From the NCBI RefSeq assembly GCF_000002995.4, contig NW_025062348.1:1-28062 (forward strand): a stretch of DNA of 28,062 bases, read 5' to 3'. Shown here one piece after another: positions 9,519 to 19,930 of this stretch. The DNA comes from Brugia malayi. Its lineage: Eukaryota; Nematoda; Chromadorea; Rhabditida; Onchocercidae. The position numbers were made by a program, and so were the translations under genes. Numbering within the stretch: the first letter of the stretch is position 1; each line of letters opens with the position of its first letter. The notes under the pieces are model-generated. The model saw nothing but the letters and a program-made list of their open reading frames with translations. It had not been told where the DNA came from and searched no databases.

Positions 9519-9622
9519 GGTTTAATTACCCAAGTTTGAGGTAATTGAATGTTTCGGCCCAGAGTTTAGGCTACTGTGGCTTGAAGTAAAATTTTGGAAC
9601 GTCCTGCATATTTGTGGGACAA
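9519..9622 (+). ncRNA. SL1: SL1 spliced-leader RNA, copy 19
   Basis: 5S-linked unit, 629 bp after copy 18; consensus. Confidence 0.96.
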
Positions 9623-9972
9623 TAATAAATGCTTTTAGCAAGAATGAGATTTTGCTCAGGTTTTATCATTTGTATAAAATATATCATCAATCTATATTAC
9701 TTACTTTGAATGCATGAAGATCGAAATTTTTCTCTACTTGCAATCTGTTTTGTTCCAGTGATAATGTAAATTTAGCAATTGAAATATTGTTGAATAATAA
9801 ATTTGGGCGCAAATGTTGCTTGAAGTGAAGTAAAAATCATCGCTACAATTAAATGTGTGCTATTATCGAAAGTGATAAAAAATGGATCACAGTTTGATCT
9901 GTTCGCCGAAAAATAATCAGCTGAATGTTGAATACACAACAACTATATGATAATGATGCAGGTATGATCGAC

Positions 9973-10076
9973 GGTTTAATTACCCAAGTTTGAGGTAATT
10001 GAATGTTTCGGCCCAGAGTTTAGGCTACTGTGGCTTGAAGTAAAATTTTGGAACGTCCTGCATATTTGTGGGACAA
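9973..10076 (+). ncRNA. SL1: SL1 spliced-leader RNA, copy 20
   Basis: SL1-only unit, 454 bp after copy 19; first of three in a row. Confidence 0.96.
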
Positions 10077-10426
10077 TAATAAATGCTTTTAGCAAGAATG
10101 AGATTTTGCTCAGGTTTTATCATTTGTATAAAATATATCATCAATCTATATTACTTACTTTGAATGCATGAAGATCGAAATTTTTCTCTACTTGCAATCT
10201 GTTTTGTTCCAGTGATAATGTAAATTTAGCAATTGAAATATTGTTGAATAATAAATTTGGGCGCAAATGTTGCTTGAAGTGAAGTAAAAATCATCGCTAC
10301 AATTAAATGTGTGCTATTATCGAAAGTGATAAAAAATGGATCACAGTTTGATCTGTTCGCCGAAAAATAATCAGCTGAATGTTGAATACACAACAACTAT
10401 ATGATAATGATGCAGGTATGATCGAC

Positions 10427-10530
10427 GGTTTAATTACCCAAGTTTGAGGTAATTGAATGTTTCGGCCCAGAGTTTAGGCTACTGTGGCTTGAAGTAAAAT
10501 TTTGGAACGTCCTGCATATTTGTGGGACAA
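10427..10530 (+). ncRNA. SL1: SL1 spliced-leader RNA, copy 21
   Basis: SL1-only unit, 454 bp after copy 20; consensus. Confidence 0.96.
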
Positions 10531-10880
10531 TAATAAATGCTTTTAGCAAGAATGAGATTTTGCTCAGGTTTTATCATTTGTATAAAATATATCATCAATC
10601 TATATTACTTACTTTGAATGCATGAAGATCGAAATTTTTCTCTACTTGCAATCTGTTTTGTTCCAGTGATAATGTAAATTTAGCAATTGAAATATTGTTG
10701 AATAATAAATTTGGGCGCAAATGTTGCTTGAAGTGAAGTAAAAATCATCGCTACAATTAAATGTGTGCTATTATCGAAAGTGATAAAAAATGGATCACAG
10801 TTTGATCTGTTCGCCGAAAAATAATCAGCTGAATGTTGAATACACAACAACTATATGATAATGATGCAGGTATGATCGAC

Positions 10881-10984
10881 GGTTTAATTACCCAAGTTTG
10901 AGGTAATTGAATGTTTCGGCCCAGAGTTTAGGCTACTGTGGCTTGAAGTAAAATTTTGGAACGTCCTGCATATTTGTGGGACAA
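10881..10984 (+). ncRNA. SL1: SL1 spliced-leader RNA, copy 22
   Basis: SL1-only unit, 454 bp after copy 21; the RNA is consensus. Its 3' spacer breaks down from about 11167 into the damaged unit. Confidence 0.96.
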
Positions 10985-11222
10985 TAATAAATGCTTTTAG
11001 CAAGAATGAGATTTTGCTCAGGTTTTATCATTTGTATAAAATATATCATCAATCTATATTACTTACTTTGAATGCATGAAGATCGAAATTTTTCTCTACT
11101 TGCAATCTGTTTTGTTCCAGTGATAATGTAAATTTAGCAATTGAAATATTGTTGAATAATAAATTTGCTTAGTGAAGTAATCCGCCAAAATGTTGCTATT
11201 ACGAATGTGATTATGTAACATA

Positions 11223-11291
11223 TACAATCACTGAAACACATCCGTCGTCTACAATTACAACGTGGTGGTAGCTATTATCGGAGAAAGGTGG
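11223..11291 (+). pseudogene. Collapsed 5S rRNA remnant
   Basis: About 69 bp that align in order with the 5S block but with some 40% of bases missing. Recognisable fragments are ACAAT, TGAAA, CGTCGTCT, ACGTGG, TGGTAG and ATCGGAGA. The preceding spacer (11167-11222) is likewise the consensus with bases deleted. Downstream the sequence returns abruptly to the SL1-only flank (ATGGATCACAG, TTCGCC) and not the 5S flank. This is either a decayed copy or a faulty consensus of mixed reads; I favour the latter. Confidence 0.5.
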
Positions 11292-11390
11292 ATAAAAAAA
11301 TGGATCACAGTTTGATCTGTTCGCCGAAAAATAATCAGCTGAATGTTGAATACACAACAACTATATGATAATGATGCAGGTATGATCGAC

Positions 11391-11494
11391 GGTTTAATTA
11401 CCCAAGTTTGAGGTAATTGAATGTTTCGGCCCAGAGTTTAGGCTACTGTGGCTTGAAGTAAAATTTTGGAACGTCCTGCATATTTGTGGGACAA
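11391..11494 (+). ncRNA. SL1: SL1 spliced-leader RNA, copy 23
   Basis: Follows the collapsed 5S remnant, 510 bp after copy 22. From the promoter region onward it is consensus. Confidence 0.95.
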
Positions 11495-11766
11495 TAATAA
11501 ATGCTTTTAGCAAGAATGAGATTTTGCTCAGGTTTTATCATTTGTATAAAATATATCATCAATCTATATTACTTACTTTGAATGCATGAAGATCGAAATT
11601 TTTCTCTACTTGCAATCTGTTTTGTTCCAGTGATAATGTAAATTTAGCAATTGAAATATTGTTGAATAATAAATTTGGGCGCAAATGTTGCTTGAAGTGA
11701 AGTAAAAATCATCGCTACAATAAATGTGTGCTATTATCGATTGATGTGATTTATTCAAATATTTGT

Positions 11767-11855
11767 ACAATCACGTGAAAGACGACATTCGTCGATCTGT
11801 CAATTAAGCAACGTTGCTGTTATACTGATCGGAGCCTGGAATCCAGTGTGTAGAC
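11767..11855 (+). pseudogene. 5S: Heavily deleted 5S rRNA copy 8
   Basis: Only about 89 bp of the 118-bp gene remain. The order of motifs is kept (ACAATCACGTGAAAG, CGTCGATCTGTCAATTAAG, GATCGGAG, CCAGTGTGTAGAC), but many single bases and short blocks are missing. The C-box region is among the losses: GCCTGGTTAGTACTTGGATC is reduced to GCTGTTATACTGATC. The flanks are shortened too (GCATTAATGATAAA). It is not expected to give functional 5S rRNA as written. Its position beside the collapsed remnant suggests a shared assembly problem. Confidence 0.6.
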
Positions 11856-11982
11856 ATATTTGGTGTTTTTAGACATGCATTAATGATAAAAAATGGTTCA
11901 TAGTTTGATCTGTTGCCGAAAAATAATCAGCTGAATGTTGAATACACAACAACTATATGATAATGATGCAGGTATGATCGAC

Positions 11983-12086
11983 GGTTTAATTACCCAAGTT
12001 TGAGGTAATTGAATGTTTCGGCCCAGAGTTTAGGCTACTGTGGCTTGAAGTAAAATTTTGGAACGTCCTGCATATTTGTGGGACAA
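11983..12086 (+). ncRNA. SL1: SL1 spliced-leader RNA, copy 24
   Basis: 5S-linked unit, 592 bp after copy 23. The RNA is consensus despite the damaged 5S upstream. Confidence 0.95.
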
Positions 12087-12363
12087 TAATAAATGCTTTT
12101 AGCAAGAATGAGATTTTGCTCAGGTTTTATCATTTGTATAAAATATATCATCAATCTATATTACTTACTTTGAATGCATGAAGATCGAAATTTTTCTCTA
12201 CTTGCAATCTGTTTTGTTCCAGTGATAATGTAAATTTAGCAATTGAAATATTGTTGAATAATAAATTTGGGCGCAAATGTTGCTTGAAGTGAAGTAAAAA
12301 TCATCGCTACAATAAATGTGTGCTATTATCGATTGGATGTGATTTATGCTTCAACATATTTGT

Positions 12364-12471
12364 GACAATGCCACGTTGAAAGCACGACATCTCGTCGATC
12401 TGTCAAGTTAAGCAACGTTGGCCTGGTTAGTACTTGGATCGGAGACGGCCTGGAATCCAGGTGTTGTAGAC
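12364..12471 (+). rRNA. 5S: 5S rRNA copy 9, 5'-truncated
   Basis: Truncated 5' end; conserved segment CGTCGATCTG (one C lost relative to complete copies). GG and CC runs are one base short. The 3' flank has TTTTTTAGCCATGC, where most copies have TTAGACATGC. Only the copy at 19931 shares this. Confidence 0.83.
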
Positions 12472-12606
12472 ATATTTTTGGTGTTTTTTAGCCATGCATT
12501 AAATGTGATAAAAAAATGGTTCATAGTTTGATCTGTTTGCCGAAAAATAATCAGCTGAATGTTGAATACACAACAACTATATGATAATGATGCAGGTATG
12601 ATCGAC

Positions 12607-12710
12607 GGTTTAATTACCCAAGTTTGAGGTAATTGAATGTTTCGGCCCAGAGTTTAGGCTACTGTGGCTTGAAGTAAAATTTTGGAACGTCCTGCATATT
12701 TGTGGGACAA
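12607..12710 (+). ncRNA. SL1: SL1 spliced-leader RNA, copy 25
   Basis: 5S-linked unit, 624 bp after copy 24; consensus. Confidence 0.96.
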
Positions 12711-13060
12711 TAATAAATGCTTTTAGCAAGAATGAGATTTTGCTCAGGTTTTATCATTTGTATAAAATATATCATCAATCTATATTACTTACTTTGAATG
12801 CATGAAGATCGAAATTTTTCTCTACTTGCAATCTGTTTTGTTCCAGTGATAATGTAAATTTAGCAATTGAAATATTGTTGAATAATAAATTTGGGCGCAA
12901 ATGTTGCTTGAAGTGAAGTAAAAATCATCGCTACAATTAAATGTGTGCTATTATCGAAAGTGATAAAAAATGGATCACAGTTTGATCTGTTCGCCGAAAA
13001 ATAATCAGCTGAATGTTGAATACACAACAACTATATGATAATGATGCAGGTATGATCGAC

Positions 13061-13164
13061 GGTTTAATTACCCAAGTTTGAGGTAATTGAATGTTTCGGC
13101 CCAGAGTTTAGGCTACTGTGGCTTGAAGTAAAATTTTGGAACGTCCTGCATATTTGTGGGACAA
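13061..13164 (+). ncRNA. SL1: SL1 spliced-leader RNA, copy 26
   Basis: SL1-only unit, 454 bp after copy 25; consensus. Confidence 0.96.
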
Positions 13165-13514
13165 TAATAAATGCTTTTAGCAAGAATGAGATTTTGCTCA
13201 GGTTTTATCATTTGTATAAAATATATCATCAATCTATATTACTTACTTTGAATGCATGAAGATCGAAATTTTTCTCTACTTGCAATCTGTTTTGTTCCAG
13301 TGATAATGTAAATTTAGCAATTGAAATATTGTTGAATAATAAATTTGGGCGCAAATGTTGCTTGAAGTGAAGTAAAAATCATCGCTACAATTAAATGTGT
13401 GCTATTATCGAAAGTGATAAAAAATGGATCACAGTTTGATCTGTTCGCCGAAAAATAATCAGCTGAATGTTGAATACACAACAACTATATGATAATGATG
13501 CAGGTATGATCGAC

Positions 13515-13618
13515 GGTTTAATTACCCAAGTTTGAGGTAATTGAATGTTTCGGCCCAGAGTTTAGGCTACTGTGGCTTGAAGTAAAATTTTGGAACGTCC
13601 TGCATATTTGTGGGACAA
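13515..13618 (+). ncRNA. SL1: SL1 spliced-leader RNA, copy 27
   Basis: SL1-only unit, 454 bp after copy 26; consensus. Confidence 0.96.
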
Positions 13619-13895
13619 TAATAAATGCTTTTAGCAAGAATGAGATTTTGCTCAGGTTTTATCATTTGTATAAAATATATCATCAATCTATATTACTTAC
13701 TTTGAATGCATGAAGATCGAAATTTTTCTCTACTTGCAATCTGTTTTGTTCCAGTGATAATGTAAATTTAGCAATTGAAATATTGTTGAATAATAAATTT
13801 GGGCGCAAATGTTGCTTGAAGTGAAGTAAAAATCATCGCTACAATAAATGTGTGCTATTATCGATTGGATGTGATTTATGCTTCAACATATTTGT

Positions 13896-14005
13896 GACAA
13901 TGCCACGTTGAAAGCACGACATCTCGTCGGTCTGTCAAGTTAAGCAACGTTGGGCCTGGTTAGTACTTGGATCGGAGACGGCCTGGGAATCCCAGTGTTG
14001 TAGAC
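13896..14005 (+). rRNA. 5S: 5S rRNA copy 10, 5'-truncated
   Basis: Truncated 5' end; conserved segment CGTCGGTCTG. One G is missing in CCCAGTGTTG. Internal promoter regions are intact; TTTTT runs follow. Confidence 0.85.
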
Positions 14006-14140
14006 ATATTTTTGGTGTTTTTAGACATGCATTAAATGTGATAAAAAAAATGGTTCATAGTTTGATCTGTTTGCCGAAAAATAATCAGCTGAATGTTGAA
14101 TACACAACAACTATATGATAATGATGCAGGTATGATCGAC

Positions 14141-14244
14141 GGTTTAATTACCCAAGTTTGAGGTAATTGAATGTTTCGGCCCAGAGTTTAGGCTACTGTG
14201 GCTTGAAGTAAAATTTTGGAACGTCCTGCATATTTGTGGGACAA
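14141..14244 (+). ncRNA. SL1: SL1 spliced-leader RNA, copy 28
   Basis: 5S-linked unit, 626 bp after copy 27. First of three consecutive 5S-linked units (copies 28-30). Confidence 0.96.
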
Positions 14245-14521
14245 TAATAAATGCTTTTAGCAAGAATGAGATTTTGCTCAGGTTTTATCATTTGTATAAA
14301 ATATATCATCAATCTATATTACTTACTTTGAATGCATGAAGATCGAAATTTTTCTCTACTTGCAATCTGTTTTGTTCCAGTGATAATGTAAATTTAGCAA
14401 TTGAAATATTGTTGAATAATAAATTTGGGCGCAAATGTTGCTTGAAGTGAAGTAAAAATCATCGCTACAATAAATGTGTGCTATTATCGATTGGATGTGA
14501 TTTATGCTTCAACATATTTGT

Positions 14522-14627
14522 ACAATGCCACGTTGAAAGCACGACATCTCGTCGATCTGTCAAGTTAAGCAACGTTGGGCCTGGTTAGTACTTGGATCGG
14601 AGACGGCTGGAATCCAGTGTTGTAGAC
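14522..14627 (+). rRNA. 5S: 5S rRNA copy 11, 5'-truncated, hybrid 3' flank
   Basis: Truncated 5' end with one more G lost (TTTGTACAATGCC); conserved segment CGTCGATCTG. It lacks one C in GGCCTGG. Its 3' flank is a hybrid: ATGGTTCATAG of the 5S type followed by TGTTCGCC of the SL1-only type, so an exchange point may lie in that 15-bp interval. Confidence 0.82.
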
Positions 14628-14761
14628 ATATTTTGGTGTTTTTTAGACATGCATTAAATGTGATAAAAAAATGGTTCATAGTTTGATCTGTTCGCCGAAA
14701 AATAATCAGCTGAATGTTGAATACACAACAACTATATGATAATGATGCAGGTATGATCGAC

Positions 14762-14865
14762 GGTTTAATTACCCAAGTTTGAGGTAATTGAATGTTTCGG
14801 CCCAGAGTTTAGGCTACTGTGGCTTGAAGTAAAATTTTGGAACGTCCTGCATATTTGTGGGACAA
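14762..14865 (+). ncRNA. SL1: SL1 spliced-leader RNA, copy 29
   Basis: 5S-linked unit, 621 bp after copy 28, with the hybrid upstream flank described for the 5S at 14522. The RNA is consensus. Confidence 0.96.
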
Positions 14866-15142
14866 TAATAAATGCTTTTAGCAAGAATGAGATTTTGCTC
14901 AGGTTTTATCATTTGTATAAAATATATCATCAATCTATATTACTTACTTTGAATGCATGAAGATCGAAATTTTTCTCTACTTGCAATCTGTTTTGTTCCA
15001 GTGATAATGTAAATTTAGCAATTGAAATATTGTTGAATAATAAATTTGGGCGCAAATGTTGCTTGAAGTGAAGTAAAAATCATCGCTACAATAAATGTGT
15101 GCTATTATCGATTGGATGTGATTTATGCTTCAACATATTTGT

Positions 15143-15251
15143 GACAATGCCACGTTGAAAGCACGACATCTCGTCGGTCTGTCAAGTTAAGCAACGTTGG
15201 GCCTGGTTAGTACTTGGATCGGAGACGGCCTGGGAATCCAGTGTTGTAGAC
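15143..15251 (+). rRNA. 5S: 5S rRNA copy 12, 5'-truncated
   Basis: Truncated 5' end; conserved segment CGTCGGTCTG. The 3' flank has TTTTTGGTGATTTTTAG and TGCTTGCC. The GATTTTT form is otherwise seen only after the 5S at 21010. Spacing to the next two 5S copies is 1079 and 1082 bp. Confidence 0.85.
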
Positions 15252-15386
15252 ATATTTTTGGTGATTTTTAGACATGCATTAAATGTGATAAAAAAATGGT
15301 TCATAGTTTGATCTGCTTGCCGAAAAATAATCAGCTGAATGTTGAATACACAACAACTATATGATAATGATGCAGGTATGATCGAC

Positions 15387-15490
15387 GGTTTAATTACCCA
15401 AGTTTGAGGTAATTGAATGTTTCGGCCCAGAGTTTAGGCTACTGTGGCTTGAAGTAAAATTTTGGAACGTCCTGCATATTTGTGGGACAA
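15387..15490 (+). ncRNA. SL1: SL1 spliced-leader RNA, copy 30
   Basis: 5S-linked unit, 625 bp after copy 29; the RNA is consensus. Confidence 0.96.
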
Positions 15491-15840
15491 TAATAAATGC
15501 TTTTAGCAAGAATGAGATTTTGCTCAGGTTTTATCATTTGTATAAAATATATCATCAATCTATATTACTTACTTTGAATGCATGAAGATCGAAATTTTTC
15601 TCTACTTGCAATCTGTTTTGTTCCAGTGATAATGTAAATTTAGCAATTGAAATATTGTTGAATAATAAATTTGGGCGCAAATGTTGCTTGAAGTGAAGTA
15701 AAAATCATCGCTACAATTAAATGTGTGCTATTATCGAAAGTGATAAAAAATGGATCACAGTTTGATCTGTTCGCCGAAAAATAATCAGCTGAATGTTGAA
15801 TACACAACAACTATATGATAATGATGCAGGTATGATCGAC

Positions 15841-15944
15841 GGTTTAATTACCCAAGTTTGAGGTAATTGAATGTTTCGGCCCAGAGTTTAGGCTACTGTG
15901 GCTTGAAGTAAAATTTTGGAACGTCCTGCATATTTGTGGGACAA
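15841..15944 (+). ncRNA. SL1: SL1 spliced-leader RNA, copy 31
   Basis: SL1-only unit, 454 bp after copy 30; consensus. Confidence 0.96.
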
Positions 15945-16221
15945 TAATAAATGCTTTTAGCAAGAATGAGATTTTGCTCAGGTTTTATCATTTGTATAAA
16001 ATATATCATCAATCTATATTACTTACTTTGAATGCATGAAGATCGAAATTTTTCTCTACTTGCAATCTGTTTTGTTCCAGTGATAATGTAAATTTAGCAA
16101 TTGAAATATTGTTGAATAATAAATTTGGGCGCAAATGTTGCTTGAAGTGAAGTAAAAATCATCGCTACAATAAATGTGTGCTATTATCGATTGGATGTGA
16201 TTTATGCTTCAACATATTTGT

Positions 16222-16333
16222 GACAATGCCACGTTGAAAGCACGACATCTCGTCGGGTCTGTCAAGTTAAGCAACGTTGGGCCTGGTTAGTACTTGGATC
16301 GGAGACGGCCTGGGAATCCCAGATGTTGTAGAC
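16222..16333 (+). rRNA. 5S: 5S rRNA copy 13, 5'-truncated, GGG/A subfamily
   Basis: Truncated 5' end; otherwise the usual 112-bp body. It carries CGTCGGGTCTG, CCCAGATGTTG and a downstream TGCTTGCC. This set is shared with the copies at 21010 and 22996. The G-to-A change in CCAGATG lies in the 3' strand of helix I. Confidence 0.86.
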
Positions 16334-16468
16334 ATATTTTTGGTGTTTTTTAGACATGCATTAAATGTGATAAAAAAATGGTTCATAGTTTGATCTGCTT
16401 GCCGAAAAATAATCAGCTGAATGTTGAATACACAACAACTATATGATAATGATGCAGGTATGATCGAC

Positions 16469-16572
16469 GGTTTAATTACCCAAGTTTGAGGTAATTGAAT
16501 GTTTCGGCCCAGAGTTTAGGCTACTGTGGCTTGAAGTAAAATTTTGGAACGTCCTGCATATTTGTGGGACAA
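16469..16572 (+). ncRNA. SL1: SL1 spliced-leader RNA, copy 32
   Basis: 5S-linked unit, 628 bp after copy 31; consensus. Confidence 0.96.
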
Positions 16573-16922
16573 TAATAAATGCTTTTAGCAAGAATGAGAT
16601 TTTGCTCAGGTTTTATCATTTGTATAAAATATATCATCAATCTATATTACTTACTTTGAATGCATGAAGATCGAAATTTTTCTCTACTTGCAATCTGTTT
16701 TGTTCCAGTGATAATGTAAATTTAGCAATTGAAATATTGTTGAATAATAAATTTGGGCGCAAATGTTGCTTGAAGTGAAGTAAAAATCATCGCTACAATT
16801 AAATGTGTGCTATTATCGAAAGTGATAAAAAATGGATCACAGTTTGATCTGTTCGCCGAAAAATAATCAGCTGAATGTTGAATACACAACAACTATATGA
16901 TAATGATGCAGGTATGATCGAC

Positions 16923-17026
16923 GGTTTAATTACCCAAGTTTGAGGTAATTGAATGTTTCGGCCCAGAGTTTAGGCTACTGTGGCTTGAAGTAAAATTTTG
17001 GAACGTCCTGCATATTTGTGGGACAA
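16923..17026 (+). ncRNA. SL1: SL1 spliced-leader RNA, copy 33
   Basis: SL1-only unit, 454 bp after copy 32; consensus. Confidence 0.96.
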
Positions 17027-17303
17027 TAATAAATGCTTTTAGCAAGAATGAGATTTTGCTCAGGTTTTATCATTTGTATAAAATATATCATCAATCTATA
17101 TTACTTACTTTGAATGCATGAAGATCGAAATTTTTCTCTACTTGCAATCTGTTTTGTTCCAGTGATAATGTAAATTTAGCAATTGAAATATTGTTGAATA
17201 ATAAATTTGGGCGCAAATGTTGCTTGAAGTGAAGTAAAAATCATCGCTACAATAAATGTGTGCTATTATCGATTGGATGTGATTTATGCTTCAACATATT
17301 TGT

Positions 17304-17413
17304 GACAATGCCACGTTGAAAGCACGACATCTCGTCGGTCTGTCAAGTTAAGCAACGTTGGGCCTGGTTAGTACTTGGATCGGAGACGGCCTGGGAATCC
17401 CAGTGTTGTAGAC
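17304..17413 (+). rRNA. 5S: 5S rRNA copy 14, 5'-truncated
   Basis: Truncated 5' end; conserved segment CGTCGGTCTG; one G short in CCCAGTGTTG, like the copy at 13896. TTTTT and TTTTTT runs follow. Confidence 0.85.
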
Positions 17414-17547
17414 ATATTTTTGGTGTTTTTTAGACATGCATTAAATGTGATAAAAAAATGGTTCATAGTTTGATCTGTTGCCGAAAAATAATCAGCTGAA
17501 TGTTGAATACACAACAACTATATGATAATGATGCAGGTATGATCGAC

Positions 17548-17651
17548 GGTTTAATTACCCAAGTTTGAGGTAATTGAATGTTTCGGCCCAGAGTTTAGGC
17601 TACTGTGGCTTGAAGTAAAATTTTGGAACGTCCTGCATATTTGTGGGACAA
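17548..17651 (+). ncRNA. SL1: SL1 spliced-leader RNA, copy 34
   Basis: 5S-linked unit, 625 bp after copy 33; the upstream flank has CTGTTGCC, one base short. The RNA is consensus. Confidence 0.96.
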
Positions 17652-18001
17652 TAATAAATGCTTTTAGCAAGAATGAGATTTTGCTCAGGTTTTATCATTT
17701 GTATAAAATATATCATCAATCTATATTACTTACTTTGAATGCATGAAGATCGAAATTTTTCTCTACTTGCAATCTGTTTTGTTCCAGTGATAATGTAAAT
17801 TTAGCAATTGAAATATTGTTGAATAATAAATTTGGGCGCAAATGTTGCTTGAAGTGAAGTAAAAATCATCGCTACAATTAAATGTGTGCTATTATCGAAA
17901 GTGATAAAAAATGGATCACAGTTTGATCTGTTCGCCGAAAAATAATCAGCTGAATGTTGAATACACAACAACTATATGATAATGATGCAGGTATGATCGA
18001 C

Positions 18002-18105
18002 GGTTTAATTACCCAAGTTTGAGGTAATTGAATGTTTCGGCCCAGAGTTTAGGCTACTGTGGCTTGAAGTAAAATTTTGGAACGTCCTGCATATTTGTGG
18101 GACAA
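18002..18105 (+). ncRNA. SL1: SL1 spliced-leader RNA, copy 35
   Basis: SL1-only unit, first of three in a row; consensus. Confidence 0.96.
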
Positions 18106-18455
18106 TAATAAATGCTTTTAGCAAGAATGAGATTTTGCTCAGGTTTTATCATTTGTATAAAATATATCATCAATCTATATTACTTACTTTGAATGCATGA
18201 AGATCGAAATTTTTCTCTACTTGCAATCTGTTTTGTTCCAGTGATAATGTAAATTTAGCAATTGAAATATTGTTGAATAATAAATTTGGGCGCAAATGTT
18301 GCTTGAAGTGAAGTAAAAATCATCGCTACAATTAAATGTGTGCTATTATCGAAAGTGATAAAAAATGGATCACAGTTTGATCTGTTCGCCGAAAAATAAT
18401 CAGCTGAATGTTGAATACACAACAACTATATGATAATGATGCAGGTATGATCGAC

Positions 18456-18559
18456 GGTTTAATTACCCAAGTTTGAGGTAATTGAATGTTTCGGCCCAGA
18501 GTTTAGGCTACTGTGGCTTGAAGTAAAATTTTGGAACGTCCTGCATATTTGTGGGACAA
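18456..18559 (+). ncRNA. SL1: SL1 spliced-leader RNA, copy 36
   Basis: SL1-only unit, 454 bp after copy 35; consensus. Confidence 0.96.
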
Positions 18560-18909
18560 TAATAAATGCTTTTAGCAAGAATGAGATTTTGCTCAGGTTT
18601 TATCATTTGTATAAAATATATCATCAATCTATATTACTTACTTTGAATGCATGAAGATCGAAATTTTTCTCTACTTGCAATCTGTTTTGTTCCAGTGATA
18701 ATGTAAATTTAGCAATTGAAATATTGTTGAATAATAAATTTGGGCGCAAATGTTGCTTGAAGTGAAGTAAAAATCATCGCTACAATTAAATGTGTGCTAT
18801 TATCGAAAGTGATAAAAAATGGATCACAGTTTGATCTGTTCGCCGAAAAATAATCAGCTGAATGTTGAATACACAACAACTATATGATAATGATGCAGGT
18901 ATGATCGAC

Positions 18910-19013
18910 GGTTTAATTACCCAAGTTTGAGGTAATTGAATGTTTCGGCCCAGAGTTTAGGCTACTGTGGCTTGAAGTAAAATTTTGGAACGTCCTGCAT
19001 ATTTGTGGGACAA
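18910..19013 (+). ncRNA. SL1: SL1 spliced-leader RNA, copy 37
   Basis: SL1-only unit, 454 bp after copy 36. It lies directly upstream of the first complete 5S gene. Confidence 0.96.
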
Positions 19014-19297
19014 TAATAAATGCTTTTAGCAAGAATGAGATTTTGCTCAGGTTTTATCATTTGTATAAAATATATCATCAATCTATATTACTTACTTTGA
19101 ATGCATGAAGATCGAAATTTTTCTCTACTTGCAATCTGTTTTGTTCCAGTGATAATGTAAATTTAGCAATTGAAATATTGTTGAATAATAAATTTGGGCG
19201 CAAATGTTGCTTGAAGTGAAGTAAAAATCATCGCTACAATAAATGTGTGCTATTATCGATTGGATGTGATTTATGCTTCAACATATTTGTAACAATA

Positions 19298-19415
19298 GTC
19301 TACGACCATACCACGTTGAAAGCACGACATCTCGTCCGATCTGTCAAGTTAAGCAACGTTGGGCCTGGTTAGTACTTGGATCGGAGACGGCCTGGGAATC
19401 CCAGGTGTTGTAGAC
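19298..19415 (+). rRNA. 5S: 5S rRNA, complete gene (copy 15)
   Basis: Full-length 5S rRNA gene, about 118-120 bp, transcribed by RNA polymerase III. GTCTACGAC at the 5' end pairs with GTTGTAGAC at the 3' end to form helix I. The body has ACCACGTTGAAAGCACGAC, CGTCCGATCTG, the A-box region AAGTTAAGCAACG, GGCCTGGTTAGTACTTGG and the C-box region GGATCGGAGACGGC, closely resembling Caenorhabditis 5S. Terminator T-runs follow. Only this copy and the one at 24085 keep both helix I strands and the conserved CGTCCGATCTG. It is the best candidate for a functional 5S gene here. The upstream junction is TTTGTAACAATA. SL1 copy 38 starts 135 bp downstream. Confidence 0.96.
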
Positions 19416-19418
19416 ATA

Positions 19419-19433
19419 TTTTTGGTGTTTTTT
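19419..19433 (+). terminator. RNA polymerase III terminator of the 5S gene at 19298
   Basis: TTTTT (19419-19423) and TTTTTT (19428-19433) on the sense strand shortly after the 5S 3' end. Runs of four or more T are the normal polymerase III stop signal. Confidence 0.85.
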
Positions 19434-19549
19434 AGACATGCATTAAATGTGATAAAAAAATGGTTCATAGTTTGATCTGTTGCCGAAAAATAATCAGCTG
19501 AATGTTGAATACACAACAACTATATGATAATGATGCAGGTATGATCGAC

Positions 19550-19653
19550 GGTTTAATTACCCAAGTTTGAGGTAATTGAATGTTTCGGCCCAGAGTTTAG
19601 GCTACTGTGGCTTGAAGTAAAATTTTGGAACGTCCTGCATATTTGTGGGACAA
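19550..19653 (+). ncRNA. SL1: SL1 spliced-leader RNA, copy 38
   Basis: Downstream of the complete 5S gene; 640 bp after copy 37, the extra 13 bp being the intact 5S 5' end. The RNA is consensus. Confidence 0.96.
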
Positions 19654-19930
19654 TAATAAATGCTTTTAGCAAGAATGAGATTTTGCTCAGGTTTTATCAT
19701 TTGTATAAAATATATCATCAATCTATATTACTTACTTTGAATGCATGAAGATCGAAATTTTTCTCTACTTGCAATCTGTTTTGTTCCAGTGATAATGTAA
19801 ATTTAGCAATTGAAATATTGTTGAATAATAAATTTGGGCGCAAATGTTGCTTGAAGTGAAGTAAAAATCATCGCTACAATAAATGTGTGCTATTATCGAT
19901 TGGATGTGATTTATGCTTCAACATATTTGT

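Larger units (their letters stand above)
6030..10076 (+). repeat. Higher-order repeat of about 1080 bp (5S-SL1-SL1), about four periods
   Basis: 5S copies start at 6030, 7110, 8191 and 9271, spaced 1080, 1081 and 1080 bp. Each is followed by one 5S-linked SL1 and one SL1-only unit. The block reads as four near-perfect 5S-SL1-SL1 dimers, showing that the dimer itself has served as the unit of amplification. Confidence 0.85.
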
